DNA of 5,821 nt, from contig JABMQV010000467.1 of assembly GCA_013203065.1 (NCBI GenBank), forward strand, positions 1 to 5,821, read 5' to 3'. This stretch comes from Desulfobacteraceae bacterium (lineage in GTDB: Bacteria; Desulfobacterota; DSM-4660; Desulfatiglandales; Desulfatiglandaceae). This document shows positions 1 through 5,678 of the stretch, piece by piece (positions within the stretch are counted from its first letter, which is position 1; each line of letters begins with the position of its first letter). A program made the translations under genes and the position numbers. The notes beneath the pieces are model-generated. The model saw only the letters and a list, made by a program, of their open reading frames with translations, made no database searches and was not told the DNA's origin.

Positions 1-150
1 CCCGATGCGGCAGGGAAGATCCTTGCCGGAAAGGGCAGTGAGATCGTCCCCTGTGAGGAGTGTATGACCTGCTTCGCCGCCCTCGGGCGCGGGGCGCCCT
101 TGGTCTGCAAGGTGAACCGGGACCTCCCCGGCGCATCTCATTCTGCTTAG
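1..150 (+). CDS. C-terminal end of an Old Yellow Enzyme-like NADH:flavin oxidoreductase (partial, 5' end outside window)
   Basis: Frame 1 is open from the first base to the TAG at 148-150, giving 49 residues of a gene that begins left of the window. The visible part has four cysteines (C18, C21, C24, C36 of the fragment) spaced C-x2-C-x2-C-x11-C and followed by KVN. This resembles the 4Fe-4S motif after the FMN TIM barrel in 2,4-dienoyl-CoA reductase and trimethylamine dehydrogenase (C-x2-C-x2/3-C-x11/12-C, then VNP or similar). Known multidomain members continue for roughly 300 residues with FAD/NAD domains; this one stops 13 residues after the last cysteine. It is therefore probably a barrel-only version with a terminal cluster. 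Inferred role: flavin-dependent reduction of an activated double bond, perhaps of an acyl-CoA made by the ligase encoded next. The family call rests on this short tail only. Confidence 0.6.
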   Translation, partial: PDAAGKILAGKGSEIVPCEECMTCFAALGRGAPLVCKVNRDLPGASHSA

Positions 151-154
151 GAGG
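149..154 (+). promoter_or_regulatory. Shine-Dalgarno of the phenylacetate-CoA ligase gene
   Basis: A perfect AGGAGG lies 7 nt before the ATG at 162 and overlaps the TAG stop of the preceding gene. It fixes the start at 162 rather than the in-frame GTG at 60, and implies that both genes share one transcript. Confidence 0.85.
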
Positions 155-161
155 GATATCC

Positions 162-1457
162 ATGTTTTGGGATGAGAAGATCGAATGTCTTTCCCGGGAC
201 GAAATCGTCTCGAAGAAAGAGAAGCGGCTGAGGGAGACCGTACGATATGCTTATGAGAATGTGGCGTTTTACAGGGATCAATTTGATGCTCGTGACATGG
301 CCCCGGAGCAGATTCGGTCCATAGACGATATCTCATTCCTCCCTTTTACAACAAAGCTCGATCTGAGGGATAATTATCCTTACGGGTTTTGTGCGGTACC
401 CTTATCCCGGATTGTCAGGGTTCATGCCTCATCAGGGACCACAGGAAAGCCAACGCCTGTTTTTTTTACAAAAAGTGATATGGAAAACTGGACCATTTCT
501 ATGGCCAGAAACTGTTATATGGCTGGCATACGCGAGAATGACGTGTGTCAAATCGCCTTCCGGTATACGCTTTTCACCGGTGCATTCGGTCATCACCTTG
601 GTGCGGATAGGATAGGTGCCACAGTGATCCCGACGAGTTCGGGTCAGACCGATAGGCAGATCATGATGATGCAGGATTTCGGCACCACCGTTATCCATTG
701 CACGCCCTCATATGCCATTACCATGGCGGAGAGGATGAGGGAGATGGGAGTCGATAAAGGCGACCTCCCGTTGCGGCTGGGAATTCATGGTGCAGAGCCC
801 ATGTCCGAAGAACTCAGAGGGGAGATAGAGGATAGATTGGGAATCACGGCCCTGCGGGATTACGGTATGACGGAACTGGGGGGGCCGGGGACCTCTATCG
901 AATGTCCAGAAAAAAACGGGTATCACATCAATGAAGACTTTTTTCACCCCGAGATCATCGATCCTGACACATGCAAACCTCTTCCAACCGGCCAAACGGG
1001 TGAGCTTGTTTTTACCACCCTCCAAAAAGAGGCCATGCCGCTTATCCGCTACAGGAGCAGAGACATCACCCATCTTGAAACTGAGACCTGTGGTTGCGGG
1101 AGGACCCTGATCCGTCACGGCCCCATCATTGGAAGGTCCGATGATATGCTGATTATCGGGGGCGTCAATTTTTTCCCGTCCCAGCTGGAGTGTGTGATGC
1201 TGGGTTTCGAGGAAATCGAACCCCATTATGTGATCTACCTGAAGAAAAAGGGGCGGCTGGATCATGTCTCCGTGGCGGTGGAGACGCATCCGGATTTTTG
1301 GGCAAACGCTCCCGGGGAGAAAATCGCCGAACTCGTTCAAAAAATTGAAACAAAGGTGAAAAATGATATCGGTTTCAGGATGGAAATAAAAATTGTAGAA
1401 CCACTCACCATTCCCCGATCAGAGGGCAAGGCCCAGAGGGTTGTTGATGAGAGGTAA
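162..1457 (+). CDS. paaK: Phenylacetate-CoA ligase (PaaK) family, AMP-forming
   Basis: The 431-residue product has the length typical of PaaK and related coenzyme F390 synthetase-like enzymes. These adenylate a carboxylic acid with ATP and then transfer it to coenzyme A in the cytoplasm. Visible adenylate-forming motifs are the phosphate loop ASSGTTGKPT (89-98), YGMTE (234-238), TGELVFTTL (279-287), YRSRD (297-301), GRSDDML (324-330) and GVNFFPSQLE (334-343). The C-terminal PRSEGKAQRV contains the presumed catalytic lysine K423. The CGCGRT element (310-315) before the GRSDD motif is also usual in PaaK proteins. All catalytic elements seem intact. The start is set by the AGGAGG at 149-154. The gene follows the Old Yellow Enzyme-like gene directly and converges on the flavoprotein gene, with 11 bp between stop codons. 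Substrate is not proven: phenylacetate or another aryl acid is likely, as anaerobes often carry several PaaK paralogues of differing specificity. Confidence 0.88.
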   Translation: MFWDEKIECLSRDEIVSKKEKRLRETVRYAYENVAFYRDQFDARDMAPEQIRSIDDISFLPFTTKLDLRDNYPYGFCAVPLSRIVRVHASSGTTGKPTPVFFTKSDMENWTISMARNCYMAGIRENDVCQIAFRYTLFTGAFGHHLGADRIGATVIPTSSGQTDRQIMMMQDFGTTVIHCTPSYAITMAERMREMGVDKGDLPLRLGIHGAEPMSEELRGEIEDRLGITALRDYGMTELGGPGTSIECPEKNGYHINEDFFHPEIIDPDTCKPLPTGQTGELVFTTLQKEAMPLIRYRSRDITHLETETCGCGRTLIRHGPIIGRSDDMLIIGGVNFFPSQLECVMLGFEEIEPHYVIYLKKKGRLDHVSVAVETHPDFWANAPGEKIAELVQKIETKVKNDIGFRMEIKIVEPLTIPRSEGKAQRVVDER

Positions 1458-1462
1458 GAGCC

Positions 1463-1478
1463 CAGGCCCTAACGCCTG
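1463..1478. terminator. Weak hairpin in the convergent intergenic gap
   Basis: CAGGC (1463-1467) and GCCTG (1474-1478) form a 5-bp stem with a 6-nt loop, straddling the 11-bp gap between the converging ligase and flavoprotein stop codons. The position suits a bidirectional terminator, but there is no T-run on either side and the stem is short. It is a weak candidate only. Confidence 0.2.
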
Positions 1479-3064
1479 AGGTCAAAGACGAGCTTTCTCC
1501 CTTCTCCCGAGGGGGAAAGTCGCATTTGGAGATGCCCGCCCCAGTGTTCATCATCCGGGTTGGGGAAATCCTCTCGAAAATGTGCCCCCCGGCTCTCTTC
1601 TCTTTTGAGGGCTGCCTCAAGAACCAATGTCGCAGTTCGGGCACCATGGCGGAGTTCCAATGCCCGTCCCACATCCGGCGGAATGTCTCCAACAGGAAGT
1701 TTCAGGGCCGCCGCACGGATTGCCTCGACCTCCCGTAAGGCCCGGCTGAGGCCCTGTTTGTTTCTGATGATCCCCCCTTCTTCCCACAGGATCTCGCGGA
1801 GCCTTCTTCTGAGTTCGCCCAGGTTCGAGACCTTCTTGCCTGTTGGTGATTCAAAAACAGGCGGGGCCAGTTCTCCCAGCAGGAGGTCCTTCCTATGATC
1901 AGAGGTCTGTTTCGCCCAAGCTGCAGCGGCAGTACCGGCCCTGGCTCCGAAAACCTGGGTCTCGGTAAGGGCGTTACCTCCTAACCGGTTTGCGCCGTGA
2001 ACCCCGCCAGCTATTTCACCGGCTGCATACAGACCCGGGAGGGTAGTGGCTCCCTGGGAGTCAATGCACACACCTCCCATAACATGATGTGCCATGGGAG
2101 CTACCCGGAGAGGGCGGTTCTTGGCCCCGTAACGGACACCCACGAGTTCCAGCGTAGCAGCAGAAAAGGGGTCTTTACACCATGATTCCTCCGATACATT
2201 CCGCAAGTCCAACCAGACTTCATGCTTTTGCCTATAAATCTCCTTGAAGAGCGCTTGAGAGAGCCGGTCGCGTGCCCGCTCGGCGGCCGGGCGCTCTTGG
2301 ATACCATATTTGCTCAGAATATCTTCCTTCCGGCTGTTAAAAAGACGCCCGAGGTCAGCCAGCCGAGGGGGGATTATCAAACGGGGCACTCCGGGTTCGG
2401 CCAGACCCAATGGATAAAATTGGACAAACTCCATATCTTGAAGTTGTGCTCCGGCATTCAGTGCAAGGGCATAGCCATCTCCCAGCATCCTTGGGGGATT
2501 GTCATGTCGAAGGTAAAGGGCGCCGGCGCCGCCGGTGGCAAGGATCAGCGCCCCTGCGGTAAACGCTACCCAATTTTCACCGGTACCCGAGTCGGCTACC
2601 ACCCCCACTCCATCCTCTCGAACCTTTACGTTTGCTACCGTCATCCCGCCCATGAGACCCACCCCCAAATCCCTCGCCTTTGCTAAGAGACAGGTCACGA
2701 TCTCCTTACCCAAGATCGGGTAGCGACCTTTGGAGAAAAGATAGCCACGGCGCAGTTCCCCCTTTATGCCCCATTCCAAAAGCTCCTTGAGCCGCATGGG
2801 GCCCTCTCCAACCAGGGTATCCACAAGTTCTTTTTGATTGATCCCCCGCCCTGCTTGGAGGGTCCGTGCTGCATGGTGTTCAAGAGAGGCACCTTCCTCG
2901 GTTCCGGCAAACACGCCCCCGCTAAAAAAAGTGGATGTTGCCTTCCCCGGGCTGCCTTTAGAAATCACACAGACATCCAGTCCCTCTTCCCGTGCTGAGA
3001 TTGACGCCCTGAGACCTGCGGCGCCACTCCCCACAATCAATACATCGCAAGAGATATGGTTCAT
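1469..3064 (-). CDS. Fumarate reductase / L-aspartate oxidase-family FAD flavoprotein, substrate uncertain
   Basis: A 531-residue cytoplasmic flavoprotein with no signal peptide or membrane segment. The N-terminal dinucleotide fold has GSGAAG (12-17), with a second FAD-contacting ATGGAG at 176-181. Conserved family features include RARDRLSQAL (263-272, R265 in the place of the catalytic arginine), APMAHHVMGG (322-331, H326), GLYAAGE (344-350), HGANRLGGNAL (356-366, R360) and the C-terminal SRGAHFREDFP (491-501). The segment that in FrdA/SdhA holds the FAD-linked histidine reads KATSTFFSGG (41-50) without histidine, so FAD is probably non-covalent, as in NadB. Two substrate-site elements differ from the family: FHPT is FYPL (216-219), and the usual E-x-x-R-G-E-G stretch is replaced around PPRLADLG (232-239). 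The ATG at 3064 is preceded by AAGGA at 5 nt spacing. No iron-sulfur subunit gene lies beside it. It may belong to the pyrKD transcript, 94 bp downstream of pyrD. NadB activity seems unlikely but is not excluded. Confidence 0.8.
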   Translation of the reverse strand: MNHISCDVLIVGSGAAGLRASISAREEGLDVCVISKGSPGKATSTFFSGGVFAGTEEGASLEHHAARTLQAGRGINQKELVDTLVGEGPMRLKELLEWGIKGELRRGYLFSKGRYPILGKEIVTCLLAKARDLGVGLMGGMTVANVKVREDGVGVVADSGTGENWVAFTAGALILATGGAGALYLRHDNPPRMLGDGYALALNAGAQLQDMEFVQFYPLGLAEPGVPRLIIPPRLADLGRLFNSRKEDILSKYGIQERPAAERARDRLSQALFKEIYRQKHEVWLDLRNVSEESWCKDPFSAATLELVGVRYGAKNRPLRVAPMAHHVMGGVCIDSQGATTLPGLYAAGEIAGGVHGANRLGGNALTETQVFGARAGTAAAAWAKQTSDHRKDLLLGELAPPVFESPTGKKVSNLGELRRRLREILWEEGGIIRNKQGLSRALREVEAIRAAALKLPVGDIPPDVGRALELRHGARTATLVLEAALKREESRGAHFREDFPNPDDEHWGGHLQMRLSPSGEGRKLVFDLRR

Positions 3065-3158
3065 AAGATTCCTTTTTCCACAGCCGATGCCCTGACCGGC
3101 TTGACCCGTGTTGGAAAGGGGCGGCCGAGCTTTGAGGGGAAGTAGACAAAGGAATCAT
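3065..3158 (-). other. 94-bp gap between pyrD and the flavoprotein gene
   Basis: Apart from the Shine-Dalgarno, the only structure seen is a modest dyad: AGCCG at 3082-3086 and CGGCT at 3097-3101, a 5-bp stem with a 10-nt loop. There is no T-run, so it does not look like a rho-independent terminator, and no convincing promoter was found. Read-through from pyrD is the simplest view. Confidence 0.35.
3070..3074 (-). promoter_or_regulatory. Shine-Dalgarno of the flavoprotein gene
   Basis: AAGGA on the minus strand sits 5 nt before the ATG at 3064, within a GGAAAAAGGAATC context. It supports that start. Confidence 0.6.
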
Positions 3159-4085
3159 CTACCCGGGCTTCACCGTGGCGATAATTTCATCAATTGCCGT
3201 GATTCCCTGCTCTCGGCAAAATCCCCTTAGTCCCTCTATGATATCCAGGCTGGCCCTGGGATTTACAAAGTTGGCCGTCCCCACCTGGACAGCCCTTGCC
3301 CCGGCAATCAGGAATTCGAGGGCATCTTGATAGTCCATGATTCCCCCAATCCCGATCACCGGTATGTTGACGGTTTTGACCACCTGATAGACCATATGGA
3401 GGGCCACAGGCCGAATGGCAGGACCGGACAGGCCCCCTGAGATGTTGCCAAGCCTTGGGAGGCGGGTCTCGATATCTATTGCCATGCCGGTGAGGGTATT
3501 TATAAGTGATATCCCGTCCGCACCGGCCTTTTCCACGGCCCTGGCCACCACCCTGATATCCGTGACATTCGGGGACAGTTTGACGATTACGGGCCGGTCG
3601 GACTTCTCCAAGACCCGCTCCGTTACCCTGGCAGAGATGTCGGGATCTGTTCCAAATGCCATGCCCCCCTGTTCCACGTTTGGACAGGAGATGTTCACCT
3701 CAACGGCAGATATCCCTTCCACCCCTCTGAGCCGGGCTGCAACTGCCCCATACTCTTCTAGGGTGTGCCCATAGATGTTGGCGATGACAGTGGTATTCAG
3801 CTCTCTAAGCAGGGGAAGCCTCTCCTCCAGGAATGCGTCCACCCCCATGTTTGCCAAACCGATGGCGTTTAACATGCCGCAGGGTGTCTCAACGGTCCTG
3901 GGGGGTGGGTTTCCTGCCCGGGGCTTGAGGGAAAGACCCTTTACCACAATGCCCCCCAGCCGGTTCAGGTCCACCAGGTGTGAGAATTCCTGACCATAGC
4001 CAAATGTCCCCGAGGCCGTGAGGACCGGGTTTTTGAGTTTGAGCGGCCCCAGGCTTACCTGGAGGTCTGGCTGGGCCCCATTCAT
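3159..4085 (-). CDS. pyrD: Dihydroorotate dehydrogenase B (NAD+), catalytic subunit
   Basis: The 308-residue product is a full-length FMN TIM-barrel enzyme that oxidises dihydroorotate to orotate, the fourth step of de novo pyrimidine synthesis, in the cytoplasm. Visible family features are TASGTFGYGQEF (23-34), VVKGLSLKPRAGNPPPR (47-63), the substrate-binding NAIGLANMG (73-81), VNISCPNV (130-137), VKLSPNVTDI (168-177), GGLSGPAIRPVAL (217-229), GIGGI (245-249) and the FMN phosphate site AGARAVQVGTA (261-271). C134 in NISCPN is the catalytic base expected of class 1; class 2 enzymes have serine there. Together with the adjacent pyrK this makes it class 1B, a PyrD2-PyrK2 heterotetramer. The ATG at 4085 overlaps the TGA of pyrK as ATGA and follows a GGAAGAGG element. 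An in-frame TTG at 4097 is possible but has no Shine-Dalgarno. Translation is probably coupled to pyrK. Confidence 0.96.
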   Translation of the reverse strand: MNGAQPDLQVSLGPLKLKNPVLTASGTFGYGQEFSHLVDLNRLGGIVVKGLSLKPRAGNPPPRTVETPCGMLNAIGLANMGVDAFLEERLPLLRELNTTVIANIYGHTLEEYGAVAARLRGVEGISAVEVNISCPNVEQGGMAFGTDPDISARVTERVLEKSDRPVIVKLSPNVTDIRVVARAVEKAGADGISLINTLTGMAIDIETRLPRLGNISGGLSGPAIRPVALHMVYQVVKTVNIPVIGIGGIMDYQDALEFLIAGARAVQVGTANFVNPRASLDIIEGLRGFCREQGITAIDEIIATVKPG

Positions 4086-4867
4086 AACCTCTTCCAATCA
4101 ATTACATTTGCGTCAAAGACCGGGCCATCCTGGCACACGTGGTAATAGGGTTTCTTCTGTTCCGAAGAAGCCCTTATCGCACAACCCTGACAGGCCCCCA
4201 CGCCGCAGGCCATTGATGTCTCCAGAGAGACCTGGCAGGGAATATGCCATCGGGTGGTCAGCGTCACAATTTCCTTCAACATGGGCAACGGACCGCAGGC
4301 GAATACAATCGCCCCCCGTTCCCCGGGTCCCGCAGCGTGCTCCTTCAGGAGTTCGGTGACAGGCCCCCGGTGACCTGCCGTGCCGTCATCGGTTGCGATC
4401 GAAATCCTTGTATCAATGCCAGCTTTTTCTGTGGGAATAATCTCCTTCACAGATCGGTATCCGGCCAGAAATGCCAGGTGGTCTTTGTCAATGGCCTGTG
4501 CCAGGAAGATAAGGGGGGCGATCCCGATGCCGCCTGCCACCAAGAGGGATCTGGCCTCCGGTGGCGGGAGCTTAAATCCGCTTCCAAGAGGGCCCAAAAC
4601 CGATAATCGCCTCCCTTTGGTGGACCTGGACAGGATCGCGGTTCCCCTGCCCACAATCCGGTAGAGGAGACAAAAGATCCCATCCGTCTCAACCCTGGAG
4701 ATAGAAAATGGGCGTCTCAAAAGCGGGTCGATCCCGTCAGTAACCCGTAGCATAACAAATTGTCCGGGCCGGGCCGCAGCAGCGATGCGGGGAGATCTCA
4801 GCCCCATATGGTAGGTCTTAGGGGCAACTTCCCTATTAAATACAATCCCCGCTTCTTCTTCAATCAT
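4082..4867 (-). CDS. pyrK: Dihydroorotate dehydrogenase B (NAD+), electron transfer subunit
   Basis: The 261-residue product matches the usual PyrK length and belongs to the ferredoxin-NADP reductase superfamily. It carries electrons from the FMN of PyrD through a 2Fe-2S cluster and FAD to NAD+. In order: an N-terminal flavin beta-barrel with PGQFVML (34-40) and the FAD-binding LRRPFSI (50-56); an NAD-binding domain with AGGIGIAPL (111-119) and FACGPLPML (189-197); and a C-terminal 2Fe-2S domain with cysteines 221, 226, 229 and 245 (C-x4-C-x2-C-x15-C) in MACGVGACQGC and YYHVCQDGPVF. All cofactor ligands seem present. The chosen ATG at 4867 overlaps the stop of the upstream activation-domain gene by 8 bp. 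An in-frame ATG at 4876, with AGAAGG 11 nt upstream, is an alternative and would add three residues. Starts further upstream, out to 4954, would add residues unlike the family. The 4-bp overlap with pyrD fits stoichiometric expression of the two subunits. Confidence 0.94.
   Translation of the reverse strand: MIEEEAGIVFNREVAPKTYHMGLRSPRIAAAARPGQFVMLRVTDGIDPLLRRPFSISRVETDGIFCLLYRIVGRGTAILSRSTKGRRLSVLGPLGSGFKLPPPEARSLLVAGGIGIAPLIFLAQAIDKDHLAFLAGYRSVKEIIPTEKAGIDTRISIATDDGTAGHRGPVTELLKEHAAGPGERGAIVFACGPLPMLKEIVTLTTRWHIPCQVSLETSMACGVGACQGCAIRASSEQKKPYYHVCQDGPVFDANVIDWKRL
4088..4095 (-). promoter_or_regulatory. Shine-Dalgarno of pyrD, inside the end of pyrK
   Basis: GGAAGAGG on the minus strand lies just before the ATG at 4085; its GGAAG part is 5 nt away. 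It is embedded in the last codons of pyrK and favours the ATG over the upstream TTG at 4097. Confidence 0.65.
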
Positions 4868-5570
4868 GGGCCCCATCCATTGAAGGGCCTTCTGCAGTCC
4901 CGACCCCATATTCGTTGACCAGTTTCTTGTCAAATGGGGCCTTTCTTCCGTCACAGCGTTTACGGGGGCAGAGCTGACAGCTGTAGAACGTGACCTCCGT
5001 GGGGAAATAGATACCGGATACCGATTTCCTCGGGATCATGAGAAGGCTTTCACTCAACCTGACCCCGATGTGGGCCTCTCCACCCTCGAAGAGTGAGAAC
5101 AGGGGGCGTTGCTCTTCAATGGGCCAATCCCCCAATGAACCGGGGCTCATAAATGATACACCATCAAGGGCAAATTTGCCGCGCAGTTGATCTTCCAGGT
5201 ATTTTCTGGCCTTGATCAGGGCCACATTTCCGATGGAATCAAGGAAATATTTTTCCAACAAGTCCTCGCGTGAATCGGCCATTTCTTCCAACTGCTTCCC
5301 AATGGTGACCACATAGGCAAAGACTCGCCCCACCGGTTCCAGGTTCTTCCTCAAGACCCGGCTCTTGAAAGAAATGCCATCGATGATTACCTCGTCTTCA
5401 AGTTTTTCCTCCACATAGCAGACTTTGTAGACGGCACTGGGCTTGATCGCAGCCGTTGCTGTCTCAACAAGGGCCCCATCCAGATCCCAATCCCCGATCC
5501 GGTCCATGTGGAGTCTTTTCTTGATTGCATTTATGTCCAGCTTCAGTGGTATATTTTCAAGTTTTTCCAT
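4860..5570 (-). CDS. Stand-alone B12-dependent methionine synthase activation-domain protein with a cysteine-rich tail
   Basis: The 236-residue product resembles the C-terminal S-adenosylmethionine-binding reactivation domain of cobalamin-dependent methionine synthase (MetH), here without the homocysteine, folate or cobalamin modules. The best-matched parts are PGSLGDWPIEEQRPLFSLF (143-161) and IGVRLSESLLMIPRKSVSG (168-186), close to the MetH pattern IGV-x-LTES-x2-M-x-P-x2-SVSG. The MetH domain binds SAM and lets an electron donor re-reduce and remethylate inactive cob(II)alamin. Inferred role here: reactivating a corrinoid protein encoded elsewhere. After YFPTEVTFYS comes CQLCPRKRC (198-206), giving C198, C201 and C206, then DGRKAPF; MetH has no such motif that I know of, and it could bind metal or Fe-S. 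I chose the ATG at 5570 because the N-terminus MEKLENIPLKLD looks natural for such proteins, although no Shine-Dalgarno precedes it. The frame stays open to a TTG at 5777, but that extension has no recognisable content. The gene is first in the operon and overlaps pyrK by 8 bp. Confidence 0.75.
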   Translation of the reverse strand: MEKLENIPLKLDINAIKKRLHMDRIGDWDLDGALVETATAAIKPSAVYKVCYVEEKLEDEVIIDGISFKSRVLRKNLEPVGRVFAYVVTIGKQLEEMADSREDLLEKYFLDSIGNVALIKARKYLEDQLRGKFALDGVSFMSPGSLGDWPIEEQRPLFSLFEGGEAHIGVRLSESLLMIPRKSVSGIYFPTEVTFYSCQLCPRKRCDGRKAPFDKKLVNEYGVGTAEGPSMDGAHD

Positions 5571-5577
5571 GCGAAGG

Positions 5578-5606
5578 AGCTTAAGGGAACTGGTTTTGCC
5601 TGTCAA
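5578..5606 (-). promoter_or_regulatory. Candidate sigma-70-type promoter for the activation-domain/pyrKD operon
   Basis: On the minus strand a perfect TTGACA (5606-5601) is followed after exactly 17 nt by TAAGCT (5583-5578), a poor -10 element matching TATAAT at three positions. The next 7 nt lead to the ATG at 5570, so a start there would give an essentially leaderless transcript. That agrees with the absence of a Shine-Dalgarno. The weak -10 keeps confidence low. Confidence 0.3.
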
Positions 5607-5651
5607 TGATGAAACAAACACTCGGACTTTTACTATTTGTATTATCTCCAG

Positions 5652-5678
5652 CATTTTGGTATCGGTTACCCCAAAATG
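5652..5678. repeat. Perfect 8-bp inverted repeat, possible operator
   Basis: CATTTTGG (5652-5659) and CCAAAATG (5671-5678) are exact reverse complements separated by 11 bp. The dyad lies 82-108 bp upstream of the ATG at 5570, in non-coding DNA. A 27-bp palindrome of this form would suit a dimeric transcription factor; as RNA it could form an 8-bp stem, but no T-run follows. The regulator is unknown. Confidence 0.4.

Noticed and set aside
60..161. In-frame GTG start at 60 extending the ligase by 34 residues
   Set aside because: The added residues are arginine-, glycine- and proline-rich and lie in another frame over the end of the preceding gene. The AGGAGG 7 nt before the ATG at 162 gives a normal PaaK N-terminus.
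708..1340. 210-codon open frame on the minus strand inside the ligase gene
   Set aside because: It lies wholly opposite a well-supported PaaK gene and its translation shows no recognisable motif; it is an antisense shadow.
1493..1519. 8-bp stem (CTTTCTCC with GGGGGAAAG, including one G-T pair) as a terminator
   Set aside because: It lies inside the end of the flavoprotein coding region, has an 11-nt loop, and no T-run follows on either strand.
2222..2686. 154-codon plus-strand open frame inside the flavoprotein gene
   Set aside because: It is antisense to a conserved flavoprotein frame and has no motif or Shine-Dalgarno of note.
2958..3158. 66-codon minus-strand frame starting directly after the pyrD stop
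   Set aside because: It overlaps the start of the flavoprotein gene in another frame, has no Shine-Dalgarno, and a single CIDC does not make a ferredoxin motif.
4868..4954. Longer pyrK from an in-frame ATG at 4954
   Set aside because: The extra 29 residues overlap the conserved frame of the activation-domain gene deeply and do not resemble a PyrK N-terminus. A start at 4867 (or 4876) gives the usual family length.
5590..5606. Resemblance of ACAGGCAAAACC (minus strand) to the start of a cyclic-di-GMP-I riboswitch
   Set aside because: The downstream conserved GGGACGCAAAGCC part and the second stem are missing, and too little space remains before the ATG.
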